Below, piece after piece: positions 15,551 through 24,418 of a stretch of 64,000 nucleotides of DNA. Every line of letters starts with the position of its first letter. Positions within the stretch are counted from its first letter, which is position 1. Made by a program: the position numbers and the translations under genes. Below the pieces are notes generated by a model that was given only the letters and a program-made list of their open reading frames with translations, searched no databases and had not been told where the DNA came from. This DNA is from an uncultured Poribacteria bacterium (GTDB taxonomy: Bacteria > Poribacteria > WGA-4E > WGA-3G). The stretch spans positions 3,698,217 to 3,762,216 of the forward strand of contig OX639992.1 in assembly GCA_951828515.1 (NCBI GenBank), read 5' to 3'.

Positions 15551-16849
15551 AAAAAGATAGAAACCCGAACAGCTCACGCCGGTGTTATCGGGCTTGGATA
15601 TGTCGGACTGCCGCTTGCGGTTGCGATCGCGGGTGCCGGATTCCGAGTTACAGGCATTGATATCTGTTCAGAAAAAATAGAGCGATTGAAACAGGGTGTC
15701 TCCGATGTCCCCGATGTCACCGACGCTGTGCTTACGCCCCTGATTACATCCGGGCAAATTCAGGTAACAACGGACTTTGATGTGCTCCGAGAATTGGACA
15801 CAGTAAATATTTGTGTGCCGACCCCTTTGCGTGAAAACCGAACTCCCGACATGCAGTTTATCATTGCTGCGGTTCAGCAAGTTGCGCAATACCTCCACTC
15901 CGAACAACTGATTATCCTCGAAAGCACCACCTACCCCGGCACCACTGAAGAAATCGTGCTGCCTAAACTCAACCTCCAGCCCAGTACTAAACAGGTAGGT
16001 CGCGATTTCTATCTTGCGTATTCACCGGAACGGATTGAGCCGGGAAATAGCACCTACTTCATGACAAACACCCCTAAAATTATTGGCGGTGTTACGCCGC
16101 AATGCACCCGCATCGCGAAAACCTTCTACGCACAGTTCATCAGTAAAACACACACAGTATCTTCACCCCGAACAGCGGAAATGGTGAAACTCTTAGAAAA
16201 CACGTTTCGGAGTGTCAATATCGGCTTAATTAATGAGGTCGCGCTTATTTGTGACCGAATGGATCTCGACGTGTGGGAAATCATTGATGCTGCTGCTACA
16301 AAACCGTTCGGATTTATGCCGTTCTACCCCGGGCCCGGGCTTGGTGGACACTGTATTCCAATTGACCCACATTATCTTTCTTGGAAGGCGCAGATGTATC
16401 AGTACCACGCTCGGTTTATTGAGCTGGCTACCGAAATTAACAGTGAGATGCCGAAATACGTGTTAGACAAAATTATCCATGCCCTGAACCTTCAACGGAA
16501 ACCGCTGAATGGAGCGAAATTATTAATGTTAGGGGTCGCTTATAAAAAGGACATCGGCGACATTCGCGAATCCCCCGCACTCGAGGTAATTCGTTTAATT
16601 CTTGACAAAAAAGCAGAATTCCTATATCATGACCCCTATATAAAAAACCTGTCTCTTGATGACAGAGAAACCTATCACTCAGAACCGCTAACAGTGGATA
16701 TGGTAAAAAGTGTTGATTGTGTTGTCATTCTAACCGACCACGGTGTTATAGACTACGACTGGCTTGTTGAGCACGCCCAATTGGTTGTTGACACACGCAA
16801 CGCAACGCGTAGTGTAAAGAAAGGACAAGAAAAAATTATCAAAATTTAA
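15488..16849 (+). CDS. UDP-N-acetylglucosamine/UDP-sugar 6-dehydrogenase (WbpA/WecC type)
   Basis: Oxidises the C6 hydroxyl of a UDP-HexNAc or UDP-glucose to the uronic acid for surface glycans. Visible: the Rossmann motif GVIGLGYVGLPLA (about residue 33), ESTTYPGTTEE, SPERIEPGN, the helix AEMVKLLENTFRSVNIGLINE and the catalytic-cysteine motif GPGLGGHCIPIDPHYLSW, followed by the C-terminal UDP-binding domain. The GGHCIP/DPHYLSW pattern favours UDP-GlcNAc/ManNAc-type enzymes over Ugd. The first 25 residues (two PQGKIK/PQDKIK units) are translated copies of the repeat A tail. AAAGG lies just before ATG 15488. No other good start precedes the Rossmann fold. Confidence 0.9.
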   Translation: MKNKTPVVSPQGKIKNPQDKIKKIETRTAHAGVIGLGYVGLPLAVAIAGAGFRVTGIDICSEKIERLKQGVSDVPDVTDAVLTPLITSGQIQVTTDFDVLRELDTVNICVPTPLRENRTPDMQFIIAAVQQVAQYLHSEQLIILESTTYPGTTEEIVLPKLNLQPSTKQVGRDFYLAYSPERIEPGNSTYFMTNTPKIIGGVTPQCTRIAKTFYAQFISKTHTVSSPRTAEMVKLLENTFRSVNIGLINEVALICDRMDLDVWEIIDAAATKPFGFMPFYPGPGLGGHCIPIDPHYLSWKAQMYQYHARFIELATEINSEMPKYVLDKIIHALNLQRKPLNGAKLLMLGVAYKKDIGDIRESPALEVIRLILDKKAEFLYHDPYIKNLSLDDRETYHSEPLTVDMVKSVDCVVILTDHGVIDYDWLVEHAQLVVDTRNATRSVKKGQEKIIKI

Positions 16850-16904
16850 CCGACCATTTTCAGCGCAGTTTTCAAAATTTGCTGTGAAAAACCGGAGTAT
16901 AATA

Positions 16905-18536
16905 ATGTCAAATCCAAATTTAAAGCATATACAGCGGGACCAACTCACATGGTTTCTCGACCTACTTTTAGATGAAAGAGAAATCTTCCAATTGAGTGCC
17001 TCTACCGGCATCGTACTCGATGTGGACCGACTGTCCGCCTTATCAAGACGAGAATTACTCGTAAATTTAGCCGATGTGTTTTTGGATGTTGTTGGCACAA
17101 CAAAACCTGAACTAAGAAATCTGGAAACTTCGTCAGAAACACACCCTCACGATGATCGTAATCCGGGGATTTCCGAAGTCAACACGTTAGTTAGCCAATT
17201 TCTTACTCAAAAGGCGCAGTCTGCGATCTCCCGAGTCGGGTATATGGAAATCTCCGAAATCGAAACGTTTTTCAAAACGTCTGATGTCCTCATAGAGGGC
17301 GGCGATTTTGGCGAAGTCGTCTGGGCTCTTCTCACCGACCAACGGACCGCAGTGGTTGAGCATGGCTACAAACTCCTTAATACAACCTATGAATCTATAG
17401 AAGTGGCATATACAAATGGAAGCGGAAACTTCCATAGTACGGATCAATTCGAAGGGATTGACCCTCAATACGCTTACGATACAGAAGACGAACCGCAACA
17501 GTCGGACCCACCTGGCCAAGGAATCGAGCATCTTGAACAACAACTGGCAGACTCTAAAGCAGACTATACCTCGCTTGAGCAAAAACACAGCCGATTAGAT
17601 CAACAACGCGCTTTTCTATTGGAGGAAAACAAGGGATTAAAAACGCAAGCGGAGGAAAATCATGGACACGAAAAACGATTGCAGGCTCTTGAACAGGAAA
17701 ATCACATACTTCGTGAACAGATAGCACAATATATTGAAGACACCACTGAACTACAACAACTTACCGCCGAACGTGAAAACCTCTTCGTTGAAAAAGAACG
17801 ACTGGCAGAACAACTGAAAGAATATGAACAGGTTAGGGCAGCCAAGGAGACCTTCACTACCGATCTGCAGTTGGTTGAAGAGGCGGTCTACAAAGGTCAT
17901 CAAGGACTCGAAGACTTTCAGACGATGCTTGACAGCCACTTCGATGTGCTGGAAAACTGCCATCAGGCTGCACGGGGCGCATTGAATCAGATTCGTCAGA
18001 CCCTCGCGTATCTGGATACGCAGGAAGTCACTGAAGGTCAGGGTCCCTACAATTTAACGACTGAACAACCTCGTGTCGGTGTGTTCGTTGATGTTCAAAA
18101 TATGTTTTACGCCGCCAAAGATCGTTTTGGACGTAGAGTCGACTATATCAAACTCCTCGATTTGATAGTTGGACCCCGGTATCTCATGGTAGCTTACGCC
18201 TATGTCGTCCAGATACCCGAAATCAATCAATCCAGTTTCCTGTCCCTTCTTGAACACAACGGTTATACGATTAAGAGTAAGGATTTGCGTTTGCGTGGCG
18301 ATGGGTCCGCAAAGGGGGATTGGGATGTCGGCATTGCAGTGGATGTCGTTTCAATGCTCAGTTCGTTGGATGTCGTCATTCTGGCGAGTGGTGATGGCGA
18401 TTTTTGTCCGCTTGCCGAACTCATCAAGCAACAAGATAAGCGTGTGGAGGTTGTCGCTTTTGAACATAATACCTCCATGGATCTACAACAAATCGCAGAT
18501 CAGTTCTTTCCAATCGGAGACGAGTTGCTCATCTGA
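16905..18536 (+). CDS. NYN-domain (PIN-like RNase) protein with helical N-terminus and coiled coil
   Basis: A 543-residue protein in three parts. An N-terminal helical module (about 1-75, QLTWFLDLLLDEREIFQL...) may be a protein-interaction domain. A charged coiled coil spans about 200-320. A C-terminal NYN/LabA-like domain has VGVFVDVQNMFYAAKD, KGDWDVGIAVDV and ILASGDGDFCPLAELI, with the acidic residues expected of a metal-dependent RNase. I chose ATG 16905 because GGAG at 16894-16897 is ideally spaced; an in-frame GTG at 16884 is less likely. It follows the dehydrogenase after 55 bp. Its target and role are unknown. Confidence 0.8.
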   Translation: MSNPNLKHIQRDQLTWFLDLLLDEREIFQLSASTGIVLDVDRLSALSRRELLVNLADVFLDVVGTTKPELRNLETSSETHPHDDRNPGISEVNTLVSQFLTQKAQSAISRVGYMEISEIETFFKTSDVLIEGGDFGEVVWALLTDQRTAVVEHGYKLLNTTYESIEVAYTNGSGNFHSTDQFEGIDPQYAYDTEDEPQQSDPPGQGIEHLEQQLADSKADYTSLEQKHSRLDQQRAFLLEENKGLKTQAEENHGHEKRLQALEQENHILREQIAQYIEDTTELQQLTAERENLFVEKERLAEQLKEYEQVRAAKETFTTDLQLVEEAVYKGHQGLEDFQTMLDSHFDVLENCHQAARGALNQIRQTLAYLDTQEVTEGQGPYNLTTEQPRVGVFVDVQNMFYAAKDRFGRRVDYIKLLDLIVGPRYLMVAYAYVVQIPEINQSSFLSLLEHNGYTIKSKDLRLRGDGSAKGDWDVGIAVDVVSMLSSLDVVILASGDGDFCPLAELIKQQDKRVEVVAFEHNTSMDLQQIADQFFPIGDELLI

Positions 18537-18604
18537 TTTTTTATCTCTTCTTGTGGATAAGTAACGCAATTTGGAGTTTCACGCTTTCCGTGTTCGAGTT
18601 GAAG

Positions 18605-18643
18605 AAACGCCCAAGCAAAAACCCTGCACCGGTGTTGCAGGCT
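18605..18643 (-). repeat. Repeat family A copy (hairpin plus TTTTTGCTTGGG), minus orientation
   Basis: On the minus strand GCCTGC, a loop and GCAGGG are followed by TTTTTGCTTGGGCGTTTC. It lies between two plus-strand genes and therefore does not terminate either of them in its U-rich orientation. Confidence 0.65.
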
Positions 18644-18740
18644 TAGGTTCTGATGCTATACCGAACAGATCCTTATTTCAGTTGCGATACCACCGGAAAC
18701 CTGCGCGTAATGAAATGCAGCGCAGTCCAGGAGTCCATAA

Positions 18741-20168
18741 ATTAAAATCCTTCTCACTATCCTTTCTGTGCTTGTTGTAATAGATACAGCATGCGCGGAG
18801 TGGTCCTCTTCAGCGACAGAAAATCTTCCATTATGCACAGCGCAGAACGAACAACACTTCCCTGCCCTTGTTACCGACGGGCAAGGTGGAGCTATCGTGG
18901 CATGGAGTGATGCCCGGCACGCGAATCGTGATATCTTCGCGCAGCGGATCAGTGCAACAGGGGATATTCATTGGCAAGTAAATGGTATCCCAATCTGTGA
19001 CCTCCCCTCCTCGCAAAGTTGGCCCCTAATTGTTAGTGATGGCGAGGGGGGTGCTATCCTCGTTTGGGGAGATACTCGCCACGGTAATCAGGATAGTTAT
19101 GCACAACGCATTGACGCAGATGGAAACAAAGTCTGGGACCCCGAAGGTATACCGGTCTGTACGCATCCGACGTTGCAAGACGATTTGAACGCTATTGCTG
19201 ACGGGAAAGGTGGCGTAATCGTTGTGTGGGAGGATTGGCGGAACGGGAATCAAGATATTTATGCCCAAAGAATCGACAGTACTGGAAAACCATTATGGGA
19301 AGCGAACGGGGTCCCTGCCTACACGGGCGACGGTGATCAGTATGACCCGGTGCTAATCACAGATGGGCGAGGCGGTGCTATTTTCGCATGGTGGGACATC
19401 AGCACCCCAGACTGGAATATTTTCGCACAACGGCTGTCAGCGGAAGGCAGTCAGATGTGGAAGTCGGTTGACAGCGTAGAAAACAGTCCGGTTTCCGTCT
19501 GTGTGGCAACCGGCAACCAAGGTGCCCCGTTTGCCGTTAGTGATGCAAATGGCGGTGTGTTCTTCGTCTGGTCGGACTACCGTAATGACCCGAATTTTTA
19601 TACAGCCGCGCAGTTATACGCGCAACGCATAACCGCTGAAGGACGTGCACTATGGGAAAAGGACGGTATTCCAATCTGTGATCTGCGTGTCAATCAACAA
19701 CAACCTTACTGTATTCCCGATGGGAGCGGGGGTTTCATCGTTGTGTGGTGGGACGAACGGAATATTTTTGCTGACATCTATGCCCAACGTATCAATGGGA
19801 ACGGTGAGATGTTGTGGAACGCCGAAGATGCTCAGTTTCAAGGGGGTGGTATGCCTGTCTGCACTGGCGCGGGGGTTCAACGTTTCCCCCAAATCGTGCC
19901 AACTGAAGAAACAGGGGAGGCTATCGTCTATTGGCTGGATTATCGCGAAGATTTCGGTGATTCGACAGAGGATGCCATCTATGCGCAAAGGCTTGATGTC
20001 GATGGGAAACCGCTTTGGGAAATCAACGGGATCCCTGTCTGTTATGCCCCGAAAGAACAAATTACACCGCAGGCGGTATTTACAGACGATGGTGCCGCGA
20101 TCGTCGTCTGGAGCGACGCGCGTGGACAAGATTACGACATCTATATCCAGCGTGTCCCTTATGAATGA
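18741..20168 (+). CDS. Secreted repetitive (beta-propeller-like) protein, probable ATT start
   Basis: About eight repeats of 45-50 residues with the pattern SDGxGGAIVVWxDxRxGNxDIYAQRIxxxGxxxWxxNGIPVC fill the protein, suggesting a beta-propeller-like exported protein of unknown ligand. The only canonical in-frame start (GTG 18768) would cut the signal peptide in half. Reading from ATT 18741 gives KILLTILSVLVVIDTACA, a complete Sec signal peptide ending in an A-x-A site. AGGAG at 18729-18733 sits seven bases before that ATT, and a stop (TAA 18738) precedes it. So either ATT is the start, or an ATG was mutated or misread. Confidence 0.75.
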   Translation: MKILLTILSVLVVIDTACAEWSSSATENLPLCTAQNEQHFPALVTDGQGGAIVAWSDARHANRDIFAQRISATGDIHWQVNGIPICDLPSSQSWPLIVSDGEGGAILVWGDTRHGNQDSYAQRIDADGNKVWDPEGIPVCTHPTLQDDLNAIADGKGGVIVVWEDWRNGNQDIYAQRIDSTGKPLWEANGVPAYTGDGDQYDPVLITDGRGGAIFAWWDISTPDWNIFAQRLSAEGSQMWKSVDSVENSPVSVCVATGNQGAPFAVSDANGGVFFVWSDYRNDPNFYTAAQLYAQRITAEGRALWEKDGIPICDLRVNQQQPYCIPDGSGGFIVVWWDERNIFADIYAQRINGNGEMLWNAEDAQFQGGGMPVCTGAGVQRFPQIVPTEETGEAIVYWLDYREDFGDSTEDAIYAQRLDVDGKPLWEINGIPVCYAPKEQITPQAVFTDDGAAIVVWSDARGQDYDIYIQRVPYE

Positions 20169-20198
20169 GGTTTTTAATATTCAAACCCACCTTACCCA

Positions 20199-20219
20199 AC
20201 CGCAAGGAAAAATTAAAAA
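20199..20219 (+). repeat. Repeat A tail supplying the Shine-Dalgarno of the next gene
   Basis: CCGCAAGGAAAAATTAAAAA ends at the ATG of the phosphodiesterase gene. AAGGA is 10-11 nt from the start. Confidence 0.6.
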
Positions 20220-22178
20220 ATGACAAAACGCATTCGAAGTGCTCCTGCAAAACGTGCGATCATTATCGGGATGGATGGCGCGAGCATGGAACTCGTTAAA
20301 AACATGATTGATTGGGGACACACCCCGAATATGGCAAAGTTAGTCCAAACAGGCGTTTACCGACCGATGATCGGGGTATTCCCAACGTTGACACCGCCAG
20401 GATGGACCGCACTCTCTACCGGCTCATGGCCCGGCACACATAAGGTTATGGATTTTAATATCCGTGCTTTGGGAGATCGCCTTGATAAAACCGTGTGGGG
20501 TATTAATACAGGGTTGTGTCAATCCGAATACCTTTGGAATCTCGTAGAACGCGTAGGTGGAAAACCGATTCTGGTGAAATGGGAAATGTCTTGGCCCCCC
20601 ACTGTCACAACAGGCATTCAGGTCGAAGGAACAGGACCAGGGGTCTCGAACCACCATCAGGTTGCCGGGTATCATCTCTTTGTCGCAGGAAAATGGGCGG
20701 CACGCCCTATCGGTGGACAGCGGGACCCTGAGACGCTTGATCCGAGTGCATTACAGGGGGTTCAGCACATTGATCCGGTCACTATTGAACCGGTTGAAAA
20801 TGGCGCGTGGGATGCCGTGCCTGATTCCGCAGAACCAGTGCGAGAGGTCGAACTTATCATTCAACCCTTAGCGCGTGGCAGAGAAGACGTGATGCCTTCC
20901 GCCTATTCTAAGGGTGAATCCTCTGACGCTTCTCAAAAAGTTGGGCGCGTCCCGAAACCGTTTTATGGATTGATTTACGCCTCTGGCGATAACGGTTATG
21001 ATCGGGTACGAATCTGTCGAAGTCGGTCTGGAGACGACACCGTTGCTGACTTGGGTGTCGGTGAATGGAGCGAGTGGTGGCTGGATACATTTGAAATTGA
21101 TGCGGCTAAGGTGGAAGGTTACGTCCGAATGAAACTTGTGACGCTCACCGAAACAGCGGATGCTTTTGAACTCTTTGTCCCACAGATTTGGCCGAGAGAA
21201 GGATACACGGTTCCAGAGACGATCGCTACTACGATCGACACTGAAATCGGCTCATTCCTTCAAAATCCGGCTCGCGATGCGCTTGGACAAATGGACGATG
21301 ATACCTATTTTGAAGTGCTTGACTATCACCATCAGCGTCTCGCGGATGTCGCAACGTATCTGGTTTCCGAGAATAATGACTGGGATGTTCTCATGGTGGA
21401 AAGTCATGCTCCAGACTACGCCAGCCATTTCTTCCTCAGTCAAGCAGATGAAATCAGTGGTGCCGCACCAGAGACAATTCACCGGTGTCGTGAGGGGTTA
21501 CGACGAACCTATGAATCTGTGGATCGGATGATTGGACGGCTGATGGAACAAGCGGATGAAGATACCGTAGTTCTCGTCTGTTCCGACCACGGCGGCACGC
21601 CTAACCAATTCCGTGCCGTAGACATCGAAGAGGTGCTTGAGGAAACAGGGTTCATCGTTAAAGATGGAAACGGGGCGATAGACTGGACAAAAACACGGGC
21701 AGTCAATGTTGGATTAGTGCATATTTTCATCAACTTAGCAGGACGTGAACCGAATGGAATTGTTGCTCCTGAAGACTATGAAGCAACGCAACGTGAACTT
21801 ATCGCCGCATTGCATACTTACAAGGACGCAGAAACCGGACGACATCCCTTTACGTTAGCCGTGACGCGGGCAGATGCAGAGATGTTTAACTTACATGGGG
21901 ATTTAGTCGGTGATGTTGTCTACGCGCTTCGACCAGAGTTCGATGGTGCACACGGCAAGCAGTTACCTTCGGTGAGTTTCGGTATCGGCGGGCAGCACTC
22001 TACATTTATTTTATCGGGTGCCGGGGTTCGGCAAGGGGTAGCATTGCAACGACAGGTCCGCGTTGTTGATGTCACGCCGACGCTCTGCTATCTATTGGGG
22101 CTTCCGATGCCTAACAACGTGGAGGGTGGTGTCGTTTACGAGGCGTTAGAGGATCCAAATTGGCATTTGAATTTATAG
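20220..22178 (+). CDS. Type I phosphodiesterase/nucleotide pyrophosphatase (AlkP superfamily)
   Basis: A 652-residue metal-dependent phospho- or sulfo-ester hydrolase of the PF01663 type. Metal site 1 begins with IIIGMDGASME. The nucleophile region is PTLTPPGWTALSTG. Later metal ligands are visible in VESHAPDYASHFF (Asp and His), VLVCSDHGG (Asp-His) and GIGGQHSTF (His). No signal peptide is evident, so a cytoplasmic or unusual location is likely. Such proteins are common in Planctomycete- and Poribacteria-like genomes with unknown substrates. The start abuts a repeat A tail that provides AAGGA. Confidence 0.85.
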   Translation: MTKRIRSAPAKRAIIIGMDGASMELVKNMIDWGHTPNMAKLVQTGVYRPMIGVFPTLTPPGWTALSTGSWPGTHKVMDFNIRALGDRLDKTVWGINTGLCQSEYLWNLVERVGGKPILVKWEMSWPPTVTTGIQVEGTGPGVSNHHQVAGYHLFVAGKWAARPIGGQRDPETLDPSALQGVQHIDPVTIEPVENGAWDAVPDSAEPVREVELIIQPLARGREDVMPSAYSKGESSDASQKVGRVPKPFYGLIYASGDNGYDRVRICRSRSGDDTVADLGVGEWSEWWLDTFEIDAAKVEGYVRMKLVTLTETADAFELFVPQIWPREGYTVPETIATTIDTEIGSFLQNPARDALGQMDDDTYFEVLDYHHQRLADVATYLVSENNDWDVLMVESHAPDYASHFFLSQADEISGAAPETIHRCREGLRRTYESVDRMIGRLMEQADEDTVVLVCSDHGGTPNQFRAVDIEEVLEETGFIVKDGNGAIDWTKTRAVNVGLVHIFINLAGREPNGIVAPEDYEATQRELIAALHTYKDAETGRHPFTLAVTRADAEMFNLHGDLVGDVVYALRPEFDGAHGKQLPSVSFGIGGQHSTFILSGAGVRQGVALQRQVRVVDVTPTLCYLLGLPMPNNVEGGVVYEALEDPNWHLNL

Positions 22179-22259
22179 TCGTCAGTCGTTAGTTAAGAGG
22201 TGGATCTGTTAAATCAAACCCCTCTTTAACTGATAACCGACAACTGTTAACTGTTAACC
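22177..22259. repeat. Heptamer repeat hairpin between convergent genes
   Basis: Reverse heptamers (GTCGTCAGTCGTTA) lead into GTTAAGAGG. After a loop come CCTCTTTAAC and forward heptamers AACTGAT, AACCGAC, AACTGTT, AACTGTT. The whole forms a large stem-loop between convergent genes and could act as a bidirectional terminator. Confidence 0.65.
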
Positions 22260-24221
22260 AATATTACATTTTTCGCGCAATTCTGCCAAGGTATATGTGT
22301 TGATGACTTCGTCTTTTGTCAACCACCCACGACGGGCAACATTCAACCCTGATTGACGGTGCGCGAGTTGCCCGATGCCGTGTGCATCAGTGTTGACTGC
22401 CAATAGCACACCCGCTTTTTTTGCCATACGCACAAATTTCGGGTCAAGGTCCAATCGATTCGGCGAGCCGTTAATTTCCAAAACCGTTTTATTCTCTGCG
22501 GCGGCTTCAATAATCTCCTCAAGATTCAGCGGATACATCGGTCTACGTCCGAGCATTCTCCCTGTCGGATGACCGATGATGTTGACAAACGGATTTTCGA
22601 TCGCACGGACGATGCGCTGCGTCATTTCTGCTTCGGTTAGTGTGAAATGGCTGTGAACACTTGCGACGACAATATCAAGTTGCTCTAAAACTTCATCAGG
22701 ATAATCTAACTCGCCATACCGCCGGATATCTACCTCAGAACCTGCGAGGATTGTGATATCCTCAACCTCTGCATCCAATTCACGAACGCGTGCCACCTGT
22801 TCCAGAAGTCGCTCTCGATCCAAGCCGTTTGCAACCGTAGAGGAAACAGAATGGTCGGTAATAGCGAAGTACTCAAGTCCTTCTGCTCTTGCCGCCGCTA
22901 CCATATCTTGGAGCGTATGTCGTCCGTCACTCGAATTGGTATGCGCGTGTAAGTCGCCTCGTAAATCGGCAAACTCAACGAGGGTTGGCAAAGTGTTCTC
23001 TTTCGCCGCGGCGACTGAGGTGCCGTCCTGTCGAAGTTCAGCCGGAATATAGGAAAGCCCAAGTTTTTCATAAATTCCGACTTCCGTCATATCACCGGCT
23101 TCATGCCAAAAACCCGTCGAGTTCAGAAAACTGTTATCAGGAAGTGCGTCAATGTGCGCGTCCGTCGCTGTTGTCAGAAAGAGGGTCGCTTCGTAGGTAG
23201 CGGCAGTGCACAGATAGACAGATACCGGAAAATCTCTGTCGATATAGAATTGGATCACGGATAGCGTGTCACGTAGGTCGTCTCTCTGTTCACGCTGGCT
23301 TTCTTCAAAATGGCTGTCGGCTATCAGTCGTCGGAAACCGTCGGTTAAGAAGTTTTCTGGTGAAGGAGCACCTTCTTGCTGATTGTGACGCAAGCCGCGT
23401 GCGGGCTTGCGGGACAATGCTGACTGCTGACCGCTATTTTTGCTGTCATATACGTACTGCGTGTGACTGTCCGTTTTGAAAACAATCGGGGTCTGCGAAA
23501 AGTGCTCAAGGAATGATTGTAGCGGGGCAGGCACACTGCCACTTTCAAACCGGAACGCTCCTTCGTCTGCGCATTCAACAATCAACTCTACGCTTTGACA
23601 CACCTCTTCATGCCGCCGTAAATCACCTGTAAATTGGTAGCGTTTTATCCAGTTGTCATTTACCAATGGCATCAGACGCTCGGCAATGTCTTGGGCAGTG
23701 GGTAAAATTCGCCATAGCGGACGTTTGTTCCTTTGTTCTACCTGAAATGCCAAACTCTCAGTTATCATCTGGAGCGTTTTCCGTCCGATGCCCTTCATGC
23801 GTCTCATCTGTCCGCTTTCAATCAATACTTGGAGATCCTCAAGATTTCTGACCCCGAGTTCCTGATAGAATCTTCCAACGGTTTTTACACCGACCCCTCG
23901 GAGATTAAGCAATTCAAGGATCTCTGTTCCCATTTCTGCGGTGAGTTCATCATAGAATTTGCAGCGTCCGGTTTCCAACATTTCAACCGTCTTGTCTTCA
24001 ATGGCTTTCCCAATACCGGGTGTGGCTCTCAGTCTTTTTACTGCCTCCGTGTTGTAACTCGAAGTACTTTGTTGGGGATCTTTGGAGACCAATTCATCGG
24101 GGAATTCTTCAATTATATCGGCTGCCCGTTCATAAATTCGCGCCCGAAAGGTATCATCTCCTCGGATTTGTAGGAGGGATCCGATAGCTTGGAATACAGC
24201 ACTGATCTCACGATTCGTCAT
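22254..24221 (-). CDS. PolX-like protein: HhH, degenerate polymerase palm, active-looking PHP domain
   Basis: A 655-residue homologue of bacterial family X polymerases. Helix-hairpin-helix motifs (TPGIGKAIEDK, LRGVGVKTVGRFY, MKGIGRKTLQ) occupy residues 60-160. The palm should read GSxRRxxExxxDxD, but here it is FTGDLRRHEEVCQSVELIV (about 197-214), so the paired catalytic aspartates are missing. The PHP domain (419-650) keeps its metal ligands: LHAHTN, TDHS, GSEVD, SVHSH, GHPTG and NTDAHG. Polymerase activity is therefore doubtful while phosphoesterase activity is likely. Residues about 262-308 come from an inserted heptamer-type repeat. A repeat A tail provides AAGG 12 nt before the start. 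Confidence 0.88.
   Translation of the reverse strand: MTNREISAVFQAIGSLLQIRGDDTFRARIYERAADIIEEFPDELVSKDPQQSTSSYNTEAVKRLRATPGIGKAIEDKTVEMLETGRCKFYDELTAEMGTEILELLNLRGVGVKTVGRFYQELGVRNLEDLQVLIESGQMRRMKGIGRKTLQMITESLAFQVEQRNKRPLWRILPTAQDIAERLMPLVNDNWIKRYQFTGDLRRHEEVCQSVELIVECADEGAFRFESGSVPAPLQSFLEHFSQTPIVFKTDSHTQYVYDSKNSGQQSALSRKPARGLRHNQQEGAPSPENFLTDGFRRLIADSHFEESQREQRDDLRDTLSVIQFYIDRDFPVSVYLCTAATYEATLFLTTATDAHIDALPDNSFLNSTGFWHEAGDMTEVGIYEKLGLSYIPAELRQDGTSVAAAKENTLPTLVEFADLRGDLHAHTNSSDGRHTLQDMVAAARAEGLEYFAITDHSVSSTVANGLDRERLLEQVARVRELDAEVEDITILAGSEVDIRRYGELDYPDEVLEQLDIVVASVHSHFTLTEAEMTQRIVRAIENPFVNIIGHPTGRMLGRRPMYPLNLEEIIEAAAENKTVLEINGSPNRLDLDPKFVRMAKKAGVLLAVNTDAHGIGQLAHRQSGLNVARRGWLTKDEVINTYTLAELREKCNIG
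23320..23440. repeat. Heptamer-type repeat inserted in frame within polX
   Basis: CTGTCGGCTATCAGTCGTCGG, a central hairpin with GCAAGCC/GGCTTGC, and TGCTGACTGCTGACCGC match the intergenic heptamer arrays. The insert encodes a low-complexity segment rich in Gln, Arg and Ser. Confidence 0.65.
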
Positions 24222-24332
24222 ATTCTAATTTTACCTTGTGGTTCTGTCAGGTGGGTTTGATGAATGGAGTGTCTCTCCGTAGACCTGCAGAAACACCCAA
24301 GCAAAAACCCTGCGCCGTTGTTGCAGGCTACC
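24222..24332 (-). repeat. Repeat family A, full-length copy (terminator plus leader)
   Basis: On the minus strand it begins GTAGCCTGC...GCAGGGTTTTTGCTTGGG (hairpin 24327-24309). It ends ACCACAAGGTAAAATTAGA directly before the polX start. It lies 87 bp after the ftsX stop, so it could terminate ftsX and lead polX. Confidence 0.75.
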
Positions 24333-24418
24333 GTCATGTATTCACTGAAAACCTGCTCATTTTATCGAATGGAGGGCAGGGGAACCGAAACTTAAGAGTT
24401 AAAAAACCTTGTGGGCTG

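Noticed and set aside
16884-16904. GTG start for the NYN protein
   Set aside because: No SD upstream; ATG 16905 has GGAG at correct spacing.
18621-18643. Family A hairpin as terminator of the NYN gene
   Set aside because: Its T-run lies on the minus-strand side, so in the direction of the NYN gene the hairpin is followed by CTTAGG and not by U's.
22228-22259. CRISPR array
   Set aside because: The repeat unit is 7 bp in direct tandem without spacers, so this is a short tandem repeat.
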